Source: DATBGO01 sp963695645 (GTDB lineage Bacteria > Actinomycetota > Actinomycetes > Streptosporangiales > Streptosporangiaceae). Taken from it: a stretch of DNA of 64,000 nt. Numbering within the stretch: position 1 is the stretch's first letter; each line of letters starts with the position of its first letter. Where the stretch lies: contig CAVOHC010000012.1 of assembly GCA_963695645.1 (NCBI GenBank), positions 1,116,001-1,180,000 of the forward strand. The letters are read 5' to 3'. The position numbers and the translations under genes are program-made. Shown here in pieces: positions 41,939 through 52,200 of the stretch. The notes under the pieces are model-generated. The model searched no databases, was not told where the DNA came from, and saw nothing but the letters and a program-made list of their open reading frames with translations.

Positions 41939-42979
41939 TCATTTGTAGGAGAACTCCTTGCTGGGGAAGCTGCCCGATACCACGTCCGCGGCGAACGACT
42001 GCGCGGCTGTGCGCAGCACTCCGCCGACGTCCGCGTACCGCTTGACGAACTTGGCGGTCCGCGGCGAGAGCCCGGCCATGTCCTGCCAGACCAGGACCTG
42101 GGCGTCACAGTCCGGCCCGGCGCCGATCCCGATCGTGGGGATCGACAGGGAGGCGGTGACCCGGGCAGCAAGCTCGGCGGGCACGGCTTCGAGCACAACC
42201 GCGAACGCGCCGGCCGCCTGCAGCGCCTTGGCGTCGTGCAGTAGCCGGTCGCCGTCCTCGCCGCGGCCCTGGACCCGGTAGCCGCCGAAAGCATTAACCG
42301 ACTGCGGGGTGAGCCCGAGATGTGCCATCACCGGGATCCCGGCCGCCACGAGGTCCTCGACCTGCCTGATCACGCGGTAGCCGCCCTCAAGCTTGACCGC
42401 GTGCGCGCCAGTTTCCTTCAGGAACCTGGTCGCCGCGGCCAGCGCCGCCTCCGCCGAGGCCTGGTAGGAGCCAAACGGCAGGTCGGCGACCACCATCGCG
42501 CGGCTGCTGCCGCGCACCACCGCCGCGGTGAGCTGGATCAGGTCGTCGACGGTTACCGGGATCGTTGTGTCATAGCCGTAGACGACCATTGCGGCGGAGT
42601 CGCCCACCAGAAGCACGGGAATCCCGGCGTCGTCGAAGATCCGCGCGGTCAGCGCGTCGTATGCGGTGAGCATCGGCCATTTCTCGCCGCGCGATTTGGC
42701 CCCAGCAATGTCGCGGACGGTAACGCGGCGCGTGCCGCGGCCGCCGTAGAGCGGCTCTGCCGTCGTGACCCGGCCGGTGGCCGTGACGGGTCCCGCTGAC
42801 GTCGCCTGAGGGCTGGCCGCGGCGGGTTCCGCTGCCGCCGGGGCCGGTCCGGCAGAGGTCGCCTGAGGATCGGCAGCGGCGGGTTCCGCTGCCGTCAGGG
42901 CCGGTTGGGCCGCCGCTTCCGGTGCCGAGGTCCGCGCGGTTGTCGCGGCCTGGAGATGATGATCATGGTGTGACGACAT
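41939..42979 (-). CDS. panB: 3-methyl-2-oxobutanoate hydroxymethyltransferase
   Basis: PanB adds a hydroxymethyl group from methylene-tetrahydrofolate to 2-oxoisovalerate, the first committed step of pantothenate synthesis. Core motifs are MLTAYDALTARIFDDAGIPV, LLVGDSAAMVVYGYDTTIPV, VVADLPFGSYQASAEAAL, VKLEGG, MAHLGLTPQSVNAFGGYRVQ, VLEAVPAELAARVT, IGIGAGPDCDAQVLVWQDM. The 346-residue protein is longer than the family's about 270 because of an N-terminal Ala/Pro-rich extension with an imperfect duplicated block (AEPAAADPQATSAGP and AEPAAASPQATSAGP). The start at 42979 has GGAGG 6 nt upstream. No panC or panD is adjacent. Confidence 0.94.
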   Translation of the reverse strand: MSSHHDHHLQAATTARTSAPEAAAQPALTAAEPAAADPQATSAGPAPAAAEPAAASPQATSAGPVTATGRVTTAEPLYGGRGTRRVTVRDIAGAKSRGEKWPMLTAYDALTARIFDDAGIPVLLVGDSAAMVVYGYDTTIPVTVDDLIQLTAAVVRGSSRAMVVADLPFGSYQASAEAALAAATRFLKETGAHAVKLEGGYRVIRQVEDLVAAGIPVMAHLGLTPQSVNAFGGYRVQGRGEDGDRLLHDAKALQAAGAFAVVLEAVPAELAARVTASLSIPTIGIGAGPDCDAQVLVWQDMAGLSPRTAKFVKRYADVGGVLRTAAQSFAADVVSGSFPSKEFSYK

Positions 42980-43113
42980 AGCAGGCCTCCATGTCTCGAG
43001 GCGCCCGTGCGGCGTCCCCGGACATTTCGATGATGACATGCCCAACCGGGTGCGGACAGCCGGCCTAAGTCCCGAAGCTAGGCCCCAAAGGTAGCCTGCG
43101 GCTTACCTATTAT

Positions 43114-43134
43114 GATACGATAACGTATCGTATC
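43114..43134. promoter_or_regulatory. 9-3-9 palindromic operator upstream of the TetR-linked exporter
   Basis: GATACGATA-ACG-TATCGTATC is a perfect inverted repeat in an AT-rich island. It starts inside or next to -10-like TATTAT (43108-43113) and TATGAT (43111-43116). It lies 94 bp before the exporter ATG. The exporter operon encodes a TetR protein, so this is its likely autoregulatory site. Confidence 0.75.
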
Positions 43135-43227
43135 GTTAAAGATCGTTCCCGATGTCGGCTGTTGCTCCGCGCATCGGCTAGAACACTGCCGCGAGGTGAT
43201 GGCTTCCCGGCACGTGCGAAGGACATC

Positions 43228-44880
43228 ATGGATCCGCAGACCATTTACCGGCGCAGATGGCTCATTCTCAGCGTCCTGATCATCAGCCTTGGTGCGATAG
43301 TCCTCGACAACACCGTGCTGAATATCGCCCTCAAGACGATCGCCGAGCCGAAGCCAAGGGGCGGCCTTGGCGCCAGCCAGAGCCAGCTTGAGTGGGCGAT
43401 CAACTCTTACACGCTCGTGTTCGCCGGGCTCCTGTTCACCTTCGGCGTCATCGGCGACCGGATCGGCCGCAAGCGCATGCTGATGATCGGCATGGCGATG
43501 TTCGGCATCGCCTCGCTGGTTTCGTCATACGCGCACTCGCCCGAGCAGCTGATCCTGGCGCGCGCCGCGATGGGCTTCGGCGGCGCCGCGGTCATGCCGC
43601 AGACACTGTCCATCATCACCAACGTGTTCGATCCGAGGGAGCGCGCGCGTGCCATCGGTATCTGGGCGGCGGCCGTGGGGGTTGCCATCGCTATCGGTCC
43701 GATAGCGGGCGGGCTGCTGCTCGACCACTTCTGGTGGGGGTCGGTCTTCCTGATTAACGTGCCGGTGACCGCCTTCGGCGTGGCCGCGATCATGCTGATC
43801 GTCCCGGAATCCAAGAGCCCGAGTCCGGGGAAGATTGACTACCTCGGGGTGCTGCTGTCGATCGCCGGCCTCGTGCTGGTCGTGTACGGGATCATCCAGG
43901 GCGGCGACACCGGCTCGTGGCTCCGCGGTGACGTGCTGGTGCCGGTCGCTGGCGGGCTTGCCGTCCTGGCGGGTTTCGGGTGGTACGAGAGCCGGATCGA
44001 GAATCCGTCGCTCGACGTCCGGCTGTTCCGTGATCCACGGCTGTCGTCCGCTGCCGCGGCGATCGCGCTGGTGTTCTTCGCGATGGCGGGCGTGTATTTC
44101 TTTATCAGCTTCTACATGCAGGACGTGCGCGGCTACAGCCCGCTGCACGCCGGCCTGCTGACCATCCCGCTCGCTGCCGGCCAGCTGATCGCCTCAACTC
44201 GGAGCGCCGGACTGGTCAAGCGGTTCGGCCCGAAGGCGCTCTGCACGACCGGGGTCCTGATAGTCGCGGCCGCGCTCGTCGGCTACCACTTCCTCGGCAC
44301 GACTACCCCCATCTGGGTACTCGAGGTTATCTTCTTCGCCCAGGGCGCCGGGATGGGCAGCGTCATGCCGCCAGCGACCGAAGCCGTGATGTCGGTGGTA
44401 CCAAGGGACCGCAGCGGCGCGGGATCGGCCATCACCAACACCTCTCGGCAGGTTGCTGTCGCACTCGGTGTCGCCGTGCTCGGATCGGTTCTCGCCCAGG
44501 CCTATCGTGGCCAGCTCGCACCGCAGCTCACCGCCCTGACGCCTGCTGCCCGCACCGCCGCCACCGCGTCGATCGCGCAGACTCAGGCGATCGCACAGCA
44601 GCTTGGCCCGGCCGGGCACGGCCTGCTGACAGCGGCGAACGCCGCGTTCGTGCACGCCATGCATGTGACATCGCTGATCTCGGTGATCATCGCGATCCTC
44701 GGTGCCGCCGCGATCGCGGTCTGGATGCCCGGCCGGCCAGCACCGCGCGGCGCCGAGGCGCCCCGGGTCCCGTATGGTGCGGGCGGCCGGTCCGACGCCG
44801 GCCAGCACGCACCAGTGCCTGTGCCGGTCCCTGTCCCGGTTGGCGACATCGATAGCGGGTCCGATGACGCAGCGAGGTAA
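43228..44880 (+). CDS. DHA2-family (14-helix) drug exporter
   Basis: The 550-residue MFS protein begins MDPQTIYRRRWLILSVLIIS and has about 14 membrane segments. Marks include LDNTVLNIALKTIAE, GDRIGRKRMLMIGMAMFG, RAAMGFGGAAVMPQTLSI and GIWAAAVGVAIAIGPIAGGL. This is the EmrB/QacA type, expected to export hydrophobic or cationic drugs with proton entry. The cytoplasmic tail ends in a Pro-Val repeat (PVPVPVPVPV). AAGGA lies 6 nt before the ATG. It is followed by, and slightly overlaps, a TetR gene that probably represses it. Confidence 0.92.
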   Translation: MDPQTIYRRRWLILSVLIISLGAIVLDNTVLNIALKTIAEPKPRGGLGASQSQLEWAINSYTLVFAGLLFTFGVIGDRIGRKRMLMIGMAMFGIASLVSSYAHSPEQLILARAAMGFGGAAVMPQTLSIITNVFDPRERARAIGIWAAAVGVAIAIGPIAGGLLLDHFWWGSVFLINVPVTAFGVAAIMLIVPESKSPSPGKIDYLGVLLSIAGLVLVVYGIIQGGDTGSWLRGDVLVPVAGGLAVLAGFGWYESRIENPSLDVRLFRDPRLSSAAAAIALVFFAMAGVYFFISFYMQDVRGYSPLHAGLLTIPLAAGQLIASTRSAGLVKRFGPKALCTTGVLIVAAALVGYHFLGTTTPIWVLEVIFFAQGAGMGSVMPPATEAVMSVVPRDRSGAGSAITNTSRQVAVALGVAVLGSVLAQAYRGQLAPQLTALTPAARTAATASIAQTQAIAQQLGPAGHGLLTAANAAFVHAMHVTSLISVIIAILGAAAIAVWMPGRPAPRGAEAPRVPYGAGGRSDAGQHAPVPVPVPVPVGDIDSGSDDAAR

Positions 44881-45631
44881 CGCTGCCGCTGGTGGTCGGC
44901 ACATGGCCGCGGCCGCTGGGCGCGACCTGGCCGTCGAGCGCGAGCAGAGCTGCGCGGAGCAAAGTGGCAGGGAGCGGGGCGGCGGGGGCCGGCAGAGTTG
45001 GGGTGAGCAGGTCGGCGGGGGCGAGCAGAGCGGCGGGAGCGAGCAGGCCGCCGAGCGGCGGCGGCCGGGTCGGCCGCGTAGTGAGGAAGCCGACCGGGCG
45101 ATCATTGACGCGGCGCTGAGCCTGTTCGCTGAGTCGGGCCCGGGTGGACTGTGCATCGAGAAGGTCGCCGCCCGCGCTGGCGTGGGCAAGGCGACGATTT
45201 ACCGGCGCTGGCCCGGCAAGGAGGATCTCCTTCTCGACGCCCTGGCGGCACTGCGGGTCCCGCTGCCACGGCCAACCGGTAAATCGGTCCGCGGTGACCT
45301 CATCGGGTTGCTTGAGGCCATGTGCGGGGAGTCGGCCGATCCCAGGCGGGCAGGGCAGTTCGCACTGCTGCAGGGCGAAAGCGCCAACTACCCGCGGGTG
45401 ATGGCACGATACACAGAGACCGTCGTCGAGCCGCGCCGCGAGGTGGTCAGGTCGGTGCTGCGGCGCGGTATCGGGACCGGCGAGCTTCGCGAGAACATCG
45501 ACGTCGAAGCGGCGCTGTTCATGCTGAGCGGCGCGGTGGTAGTCCGCACGATAAGCGGATCTGAGCAGATTGAGGATGACTACGCCCGGCGCGTGGTCGA
45601 TGAGCTGCTACGCGGCCTCGCATCACGCTGA
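44864..45631 (+). CDS. TetR family repressor
   Basis: The protein contains a TetR helix-turn-helix (RAIIDAALSLFAESGPGGLC then EKVAARAGVGKATIYRRWPG) and an all-helical ligand domain ending YARRVVDELLRGLAS. Its C-terminal domain resembles TetR_C_11-like groups. The N-terminus carries an unusual about 65-residue Glu/Gln/Gly-rich segment (EQVGGGEQSGGSEQAAE) encoded by a repeat at 44940-45060. Starts at 44864, overlapping the exporter end by 17 nt, or at 44903 are both possible. It likely represses its own operon through the palindrome at 43114-43134. Ligand unknown. Confidence 0.88.
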   Translation: MTQRGNAAAGGRHMAAAAGRDLAVEREQSCAEQSGRERGGGGRQSWGEQVGGGEQSGGSEQAAERRRPGRPRSEEADRAIIDAALSLFAESGPGGLCIEKVAARAGVGKATIYRRWPGKEDLLLDALAALRVPLPRPTGKSVRGDLIGLLEAMCGESADPRRAGQFALLQGESANYPRVMARYTETVVEPRREVVRSVLRRGIGTGELRENIDVEAALFMLSGAVVVRTISGSEQIEDDYARRVVDELLRGLASR

Positions 45632-45748
45632 CTCTTGCTGGCCGGGGGCTTGCTAACCGGGGCTTGTGGCCGGGGGCTTTGGTGGCCGGGGGCAGCCGAT
45701 GCATGTCAGCTATTGGCTTCCAGGACGGAGCGCCTTGGCAGCCGGCGC

Positions 45749-47551
45749 TCAGTCGGCTGAGCGGAGTGGCTCGCGCCACTTGCTGGTGATCGGCAGGCGG
45801 CGGTCCCGGCCGAAGTTCTTCGCGCTGATCTTCGGGCCGGGCGGGTACTGCCTTCGCTTGTACTCCGCCCGGTCGACCATCCTGATTACCTGCTCGACCA
45901 GGACCGGGTCATGGCCTGCGGCGACTAGCGCTGCGGTACCCATGTCCTGCTCGACATAGTCGTCGAGCAGCGCATCGAGGACCGTGTAGTCCGGCAGCAA
46001 GTCGCTGTCCAGCTGGCCGGGCGCGAGCTCGGCGCTGGGCGGCTTGGTGATCGAGTTCTCCGGGATCGGCGGGATCTCGGCCCGATCCTGGGACTGCTGG
46101 TTACGCCAGCGGGCCAGCTCCCAGACCAGCGTCTTGGGCACATCCTTGATCGGGGCGTACCCCCCAGCCGAATCGCCGTAGAGCGTCGAGTACCCGGTGG
46201 CCAGCTCGCTCTTGTTGCCGGTCGTCAGCACCAGGTGGCCTTCGGCGTTGGACAGCCCCATCAAGATCACGCCGCGGATCCTGGACTGGAGGTTCTCCTC
46301 GGCCAGGCCGGTCAGGTCGAGCTCCCGGTCGTAGGCCTCGACCATGGCCTGGATCGGCACAGTCCTGGCGTGCAGGCCCTGGCGCTTGGCCAGGTCCTCC
46401 GCGTCGCCGACCGAGTGGTCCGACGAGTAGCGGCTCGGCATCAGGACCACATGGACCCGATCGGGGCCGACGGCGTCGGCGGCGATCGTCGCGGTCAGCG
46501 CGGAATCGATCCCGCCGGACAACCCGACGATGACCGAAGCGAAGCCGTTCTTATGCACATAGTCCCGGACGCCGGTCACCAGCGCCGCATACACCTCGGC
46601 CAGCTCAGGCAGCCGCGGCCAGAACGGCCTGGGGGTCGACCGGGGGGCGGTAGCGGACGGCCGGGCGGGGAGCGGCGGCAGTGTCAGGCGCTGGAGTGTG
46701 ATGACGGTGCCGTCCTGCGCGTCGACCGGACTCGCTCCGGTGGCCGGCCGGGCCGGGTCGGCGGCGGGCAGGGCGAGATCCGCGACGACCAGCGCCTCGT
46801 CGAACTGCGGACCGCGGGCCAGCAGCGCCCCGGATGCGTCCACGATGATCGAATCGCCGTCGAAGACCAGCTCGTCCTGGCCGCCCACCATGTTGACGTA
46901 GGCGAGCACCGCGCCAGCCTCGCGGGCCCGCCGCTGGCAGAGGTCAAGCCGGGTGTCGTCCTTGCCCCGCTCGTACGGGGACGCGTTGGGCACCACGAGC
47001 AGCGCGGCGCCCGCCACGCGGGTGACCGCGACCGGGCCGCCATCCTGCCAGAGGTCCTCGCAGATGGCGATCGCGACATCCACTGGATCCTGGCCGGCCA
47101 GCGGCAGCCGGAAGACCGGCATGCTGTCACCAGGGACGAAGTACCTATATTCGTCGAATACGCCGTAATTCGGCAGATGATGCTTGGCTGACGTGACGGC
47201 AACCGCCCCGCCATGCAGCAGCGCCGCAGCGTCAACCGGCGCCCCGGCGGGCAGCCCGAGGCGCGGCCGCAGCCCGGTTCGCCGGTCAAGGTAACCAGTC
47301 ACGACGGCGATCCCGCCGAGGCCGTCGGCGGCCAGCCGGCTCGCCGTCTCATGCAAGGTGGAGACCGATGCCTCGACAAACGAGGAACGCAGCGCAAGAT
47401 CCTCGACCGGATAGCCGGTCAGCACCATCTCGGGGAACACGACCAGGCTTGCTCCCTGCTCAGCCGCGCGCCTGGTCCAGCTGACTATCAGGTCGGCGTT
47501 GCCGGCCAGATCTCCTACGGTGGCGTCTACCTGGGCAAGCGCGATCCGCAT
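45749..47551 (-). CDS. nadE: Glutamine-dependent NAD+ synthetase
   Basis: NadE amidates nicotinate adenine dinucleotide to NAD+, the last step of NAD synthesis. The 600-residue protein has an N-terminal nitrilase-type glutaminase (Glu in FPEMVLTGYP, Lys in SAKHHLPNYG, Cys in AIAICEDLWQDGG) and a C-terminal ATP-PPase synthetase (VIVGLSGGIDSALTATIAAD; LVLTTGNKSELATGYSTLYG). The ATG at 47551 (MRIALAQVDATVGD) is the family start with AGGTG upstream; a GTG 9 nt earlier is the alternative. Length is close to other bacterial forms. It diverges from glnA2, and its glutamine use fits the nitrogen context. Confidence 0.96.
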   Translation of the reverse strand: MRIALAQVDATVGDLAGNADLIVSWTRRAAEQGASLVVFPEMVLTGYPVEDLALRSSFVEASVSTLHETASRLAADGLGGIAVVTGYLDRRTGLRPRLGLPAGAPVDAAALLHGGAVAVTSAKHHLPNYGVFDEYRYFVPGDSMPVFRLPLAGQDPVDVAIAICEDLWQDGGPVAVTRVAGAALLVVPNASPYERGKDDTRLDLCQRRAREAGAVLAYVNMVGGQDELVFDGDSIIVDASGALLARGPQFDEALVVADLALPAADPARPATGASPVDAQDGTVITLQRLTLPPLPARPSATAPRSTPRPFWPRLPELAEVYAALVTGVRDYVHKNGFASVIVGLSGGIDSALTATIAADAVGPDRVHVVLMPSRYSSDHSVGDAEDLAKRQGLHARTVPIQAMVEAYDRELDLTGLAEENLQSRIRGVILMGLSNAEGHLVLTTGNKSELATGYSTLYGDSAGGYAPIKDVPKTLVWELARWRNQQSQDRAEIPPIPENSITKPPSAELAPGQLDSDLLPDYTVLDALLDDYVEQDMGTAALVAAGHDPVLVEQVIRMVDRAEYKRRQYPPGPKISAKNFGRDRRLPITSKWREPLRSAD

Positions 47552-47644
47552 CGTGGGCACCTGTCCAGCTTAGGGGTCGCGTTCATTCGTCAGGAGAGCC
47601 GCGGCGGCGGGCCGGCGGCGGCGGCGGGGGGCAGGCCCGGGGCG

Positions 47645-47704
47645 CCGGGGCGCCCTCTTAACGTGCAGGAAACTGCCGGGGCGCCCTCGTAACGTGCAGG
47701 AAAC
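47645..47704. promoter_or_regulatory. Two GlnR-type boxes in a 29-bp direct repeat upstream of glnA2
   Basis: Bases 47645-47673 recur at 47676-47704 with one change. Each copy ends in a GlnR-like half box: TTAAC-GTGCAG-GAAAC (47658-47673) and GTAAC-GTGCAG-GAAAC (47689-47704), matching GTNAC-n6-GAAAC. The second ends 22 bp before the GTG of glnA2, which has a -10-like CAGAAT (47715-47720) giving a leaderless start. Spacing between boxes is 31 bp, not the 22 bp of the classic tandem site. Confidence 0.7.
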
Positions 47705-47726
47705 ACGGAGCAGGCAGAATGTCTGG

Positions 47727-49088
47727 GTGGACAGGCAGGAAGAATTCGTACTGCGCACGCTCGAGGAGCGTGACATTCGTTTTGTCCGGTTGTGGTTTAC
47801 GGATGTCCTCGGCTACCTCAAGTCGGTGGCAGTCGCCCCGGCCGAGCTCGAGGGCGCGTTCGCCGAGGGCATCGGGTTCGATGGCTCGGCCATCGAGGGG
47901 TTCTCGAGGGTCTACGAAGCGGACATGATCGCCAAGCCGGACCCGTCGACCTTCCAGGTGATGCCGCTGCGCGCTGACGCCGCCGGGGTTGGGCGGATGT
48001 TCTGCGACATCCTGCTGCCAGACGGATCTCCGTCCTACGCCGATCCGCGTCACGTGCTCAAGCGCGCCCTGGCCCGGGCTTCCGCGCTCGGCTTCAGCTT
48101 CTACACTCACCCCGAGATCGAGTTCTTCCTGCTCAGGGAGAAGCCGGAGCCTGGAGTCAGGCCGCAGCCGATCGACTCGGGCGGCTATTTCGACCACACA
48201 CCGCACACCATCGCGCATGACTTCAGGCGCAACGCGATCGTGATGCTGGAGCGGATGGGCATCTCGGTGGAGTTCAGCCATCATGAGGGCGCTCCCGGGC
48301 AGCAGGAGATCGACCTGCGCTACGCCGACGCGCTCAGCACGGCGGACAACATCATGTCGTTCCGGCTTGCCATGAAGGAGGTCGCGCTCGATCAAGGCGT
48401 GTATGCGACCTTCATGCCCAAGCCGTTCACCGAGTTCCCCGGCTCGGGGATGCACACTCATATGTCCCTGTTCGAGGGTGACAGGAATGTGTTCCACGAG
48501 CCGGGCGCGCAGTTCCAGTTGTCGAAGCTCGGCCGGGCATTCATTGCTGGGCTGCTCAGGCACGCAGCGGAGATCACCGCGGTGTGCAACCAGTGGGTGA
48601 ACTCTTACAAGCGGCTGTGGGGCGGGACCGAGCGCATCGCCGGCGCCGGCGGAGAGGCGCCCGCCTATGTCTGCTGGGGGCATAACAACCGGTCGGCCCT
48701 GATCAGGGTGCCGATGTACAAACCGCAGAAGGGGAACGCCACCAGGATTGAGTTCCGGTCCATCGACCCGGCCTGCAACCCGTACCTGGCGTTCGCTTTG
48801 ATCCTCGCGGCCGGCCTGCAGGGCATCGAGGCCGACTACGAGCTGCCGCCCGGTGCCGAGGACGATGTATGGGCGCTGACCAGCGCCGAGCGCCGAGCGC
48901 TTGGCATCGAGCCGCTGCCGCAGAACCTGTCTGATGCGTGCAACGTTATGCAGCGCAGTGAACTGGTCGCTGAGACGCTCGGCGAGCATGTCTTCGACTT
49001 CTTCCTGCGGAACAAGCGCGAGGAATGGCTGGACTACCGCCGTCAGGTCACCGAATTCGAGCTGGACCGCCACCTGAACGTGCTCTGA
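47727..49088 (+). CDS. glnA2: Glutamine synthetase family protein GlnA2
   Basis: The 453-residue protein matches the actinobacterial GlnA2 group: VDRQEEFVLRTLEERDIRFV, RLWFTDVLGYLKSVAVAPAE, FDGSAIEGFSRVYEADM, PEIEFFLL, EFSHHEGAPGQQEIDLRYAD, ATFMPKPFTEFPGSGMHTHM, WVNSYKRLWGG and ACNPYLAFA. Active-site glutamates, the His of GMHTHM and the arginine motif NRSALIRVPMY are present. GlnA2 may make glutamine or gamma-glutamylated polyamines; its true substrate varies. It lacks the adenylylation Tyr-Glu-Leu-Pro block of GlnA1. Start at 47727 follows the family N-terminus; preceded by GlnR-like boxes and followed by glnE. Confidence 0.93.
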   Translation: MDRQEEFVLRTLEERDIRFVRLWFTDVLGYLKSVAVAPAELEGAFAEGIGFDGSAIEGFSRVYEADMIAKPDPSTFQVMPLRADAAGVGRMFCDILLPDGSPSYADPRHVLKRALARASALGFSFYTHPEIEFFLLREKPEPGVRPQPIDSGGYFDHTPHTIAHDFRRNAIVMLERMGISVEFSHHEGAPGQQEIDLRYADALSTADNIMSFRLAMKEVALDQGVYATFMPKPFTEFPGSGMHTHMSLFEGDRNVFHEPGAQFQLSKLGRAFIAGLLRHAAEITAVCNQWVNSYKRLWGGTERIAGAGGEAPAYVCWGHNNRSALIRVPMYKPQKGNATRIEFRSIDPACNPYLAFALILAAGLQGIEADYELPPGAEDDVWALTSAERRALGIEPLPQNLSDACNVMQRSELVAETLGEHVFDFFLRNKREEWLDYRRQVTEFELDRHLNVL

Positions 49089-49245
49089 CCGCTGGTCATT
49101 CGGGCGTTGTGCCGGGTGCGCCACGACTTCTACGCTGACGGGCATGTCATTCCATTTCGGGCCCGGAGGCTCGCGCTGATGAGGGCGGCTCGCGCTGGTG
49201 ACGGCGGCAGTGGCCGGTGCCGTCGTGCCTCGCTACGGTTCTTAA

Positions 49246-52200
49246 GTGAGCATGACGCGAGGGACCACGCTAGCCGGGCGGTTGGCAGTGCTGGGGTTCG
49301 CTGACACGGCACGGGCCGAGCGGATGCTCACCGACGACCTCCGGCTTGACGTCGGCGGCCGGGACGCTGAGCTTGTCGACGCCATTGCGGGCGGCGCCGA
49401 TCCGGATCTGGCTCTCACGTCACTGGCCAGGCTGCCACTCGACGGCGAGCTGCGTGACGCACTGCGGACCGACGCCGCCCTGCGTGACCGGCTGATCGCC
49501 GTTCTCGGCGCCAGCGCGGCGCTCGGAGAACATCTCGTCAGGCACCCGGACCACTGGCGCGTCCTGGCCGGGCCTGGGCTACTCAGCCGCCCGACGGCTG
49601 CGGAGCTGCGAGCGGAAATGCTGGCAGCCGCTGGCGTTCAGGCGCAGGCCGACGGTGCCGCCCCGGAGGCCGACGGCGCCGCCGCGCGGGCGGCGGTTCT
49701 GGGGGCGGAGCGCCAGCCCGTGGCGGGTCCGCGCGGTTCGGCCGGGGCAGACGAGGTGACGGCGCTGCGCGTCGGTTATCGGAGGCGGCTGCTGGGCCTG
49801 GCGGCCATGGACCTCACCGGCGCGGTGCCGATCGAGGAAACAGCGGCCGAGCTTGCTGACCTCGCCGCCGCCGCGCTGGAGGCGGCCCTGGCCATCGCCA
49901 AGTCCCGGCTGCACCAGGCAGCGGGCGCGTGCCGGATCGCGGTCATCGCGATGGGCAAGTGCGGCGGCGGGGAGCTGAACTACGCCAGCGACGTGGATGT
50001 GATCTTCGTCGCCGCACCGGCAGGTGATGCGACAGAGGACACCGCGCTCCGCGCCGCCACGCAGCTGGCGGGCGCGATGATCCAGGTCTGCTCGCAGCCT
50101 GCGGTCGAGGGCCCGCTGTTCCCCGTCGACCCGAACCTCCGCCCGGAGGGCCGCGACGGGCCGCTGGTGCGCACGCTGGCCAGCCACCGCGCTTACTACG
50201 AGCGCTGGGCCAAGACCTGGGAGTTCCAGGCTCTGCTCAAGGCGAGGCCGGTGGCTGGCGACGCCGAACTTGGCCGTGACTACCTGCGGGCCCTCGCCCC
50301 GATGGTCTGGCAGGCGGCCCAGCGCGAGAATTTCGTCGCTGACGTGCAGGAGATGCGGCGCCGGGTGCTCGACAGCCTGCCTGCCGATCAGGCCGGCCGT
50401 GAGCTCAAGCTAGGCCCGGGCGGACTTCGTGACATCGAGTTCGCGGTCCAGCTGCTCCAGCTAGTGCATGGCCGCACCGACGAGACGCTCCGCGTCCCGG
50501 CCACGCTGGATGCGCTCGCGGCGCTGGCCGCTGGCGGTTATGTGGGCAGGCAGGATGCGGCGAGCCTGGCCAGTGCCTACCGGTTCTTGCGCGGTGTCGA
50601 GCACCTGCTCCAGCTCTACCAGCTCAGGCGGACTCATACGCTGCCCGAGGACCAGGCGGTGCTGCGCCGGGTCGGCCGCGCGATGCAGCTGGCGGCCGGC
50701 AGCGGGGCGCACGCCGATCCTGCCGCGGAGCTGACGTCGCAGTGGCGCCAGCACGCCAGCCAGGCCAGGCAGCTGCACGAGAAGCTCTTCTACCGGCCGC
50801 TGCTCGAGGCGGTCGCCCGGCTTCCCGGCGAGGACGTCCGGCTGACGCCGGAAGCGGCCCGGGCCAGGCTTGAGGCGCTCGGCTACATTGACCCGGCGGG
50901 CGCCCTCAGGCACATCGGCGCGCTCACCGCAGGCGTCAGCCGCAAGACCGCTATCCAGCGCACGCTGCTGCCAGCGATGCTGGGCTGGTTCGCCGATGCG
51001 GCCCAGCCCGACGCCGGGCTGCTCGCGTTCCGCCAGGTCAGCGAGGCGCTGGGGGATTCCCCCTGGTACCTGAGACTGCTGCGGGATGACACCAGGGTGG
51101 CGCAGCGGATGGCCAGGCTGCTGGCATCGAGCAGGTACGCGGCCGGCTTGCTGCTGCGCGCCCCGGATGCGGTCGCACTGCTCTCCGACGACGCGCAGCT
51201 CGCCCCGCGCCCAGCCGATGCCCTCCGGGCTGAGGCTGCCGCCGCGGTGCGCAGGCATCCTGAGGCGATCGACGCGGTCGCCGCCATCCTGGCGCTGCGC
51301 CGCAGGGAACTATTGCGCACCGCCGCTGCCGACGTGCTTGGCCTATCGGGCATCGAGGGGACCGGCCAGTCGCTCAGTGCTGTCGCGATGGTGACTGTCG
51401 GAGCCGCGCTCGACGCTGCTGCCAGGAAGATCGAGCGGGAGACCGGGCCATTGCCCACCCGGATGGCGGTGCTGGCCATGGGCAGGTTCGGCGGGCACGA
51501 GATGAGCTATGCGAGCGACGCCGACGTCATGTTCCTGCACGATCCGCTGCCCGGCGCTGACGAGGAGAGCGCAACCCGGGCGGCCCATGCCATAGCCGAA
51601 GAGTTGCGTGCCCTGCTTGGCCGCCCGGGCCCCGATCCGGCGCTGCCCGTCGACGCGGACCTGCGGCCGGAGGGACGGCAGGGGCCGTTGATCCGCACGT
51701 TGGCCTCTTATCTGGCCTACTACCGGCGCTGGGCGCTGCCCTGGGAGGCGCAGGCGCTGCTGCGCGCCGAGCCCGTCGCCGGCGATGCGGAGCTGGGCGG
51801 CGCCTTTATTGCCATCGCAGACGAGTTCCGCTATCCAGCCGGGGGGATGGCTGAGGCATCCGTCCGGGAAGTCAGGCGGCTTAAGGCCCGAATGGAAGCG
51901 GAACGCATGCCCAGGGGCGCCGACCCGGCGCTGCACCTGAAGCTGGGCCCCGGCGGCCTCGCTGACGTGGAGTGGGTGGTCCAGCTGCTGCAGCTCAAGC
52001 ATGCGCACGCGGTTCCCGCGCTGCGGACCACGCGGACGCTGGAAGCGCTGGCGGGCGCCCGGGGGGCTGGCCTGGTCACCGCCGCCGATGAGCAGGTTCT
52101 CCAGGCCGCGTGGCGGCTCGCCGCCCGGATCCGGAATGCGGTGGTGCTGGTCCGGGGCCGCGCGTCGGACATGGTGCCGTCGGCGCAGCCCGAGCTGACC

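Noticed and set aside
47658..49145. 495-codon minus-strand frame opposite glnA2
   Set aside because: Antisense of a well-supported glutamine synthetase gene; no motifs of its own.
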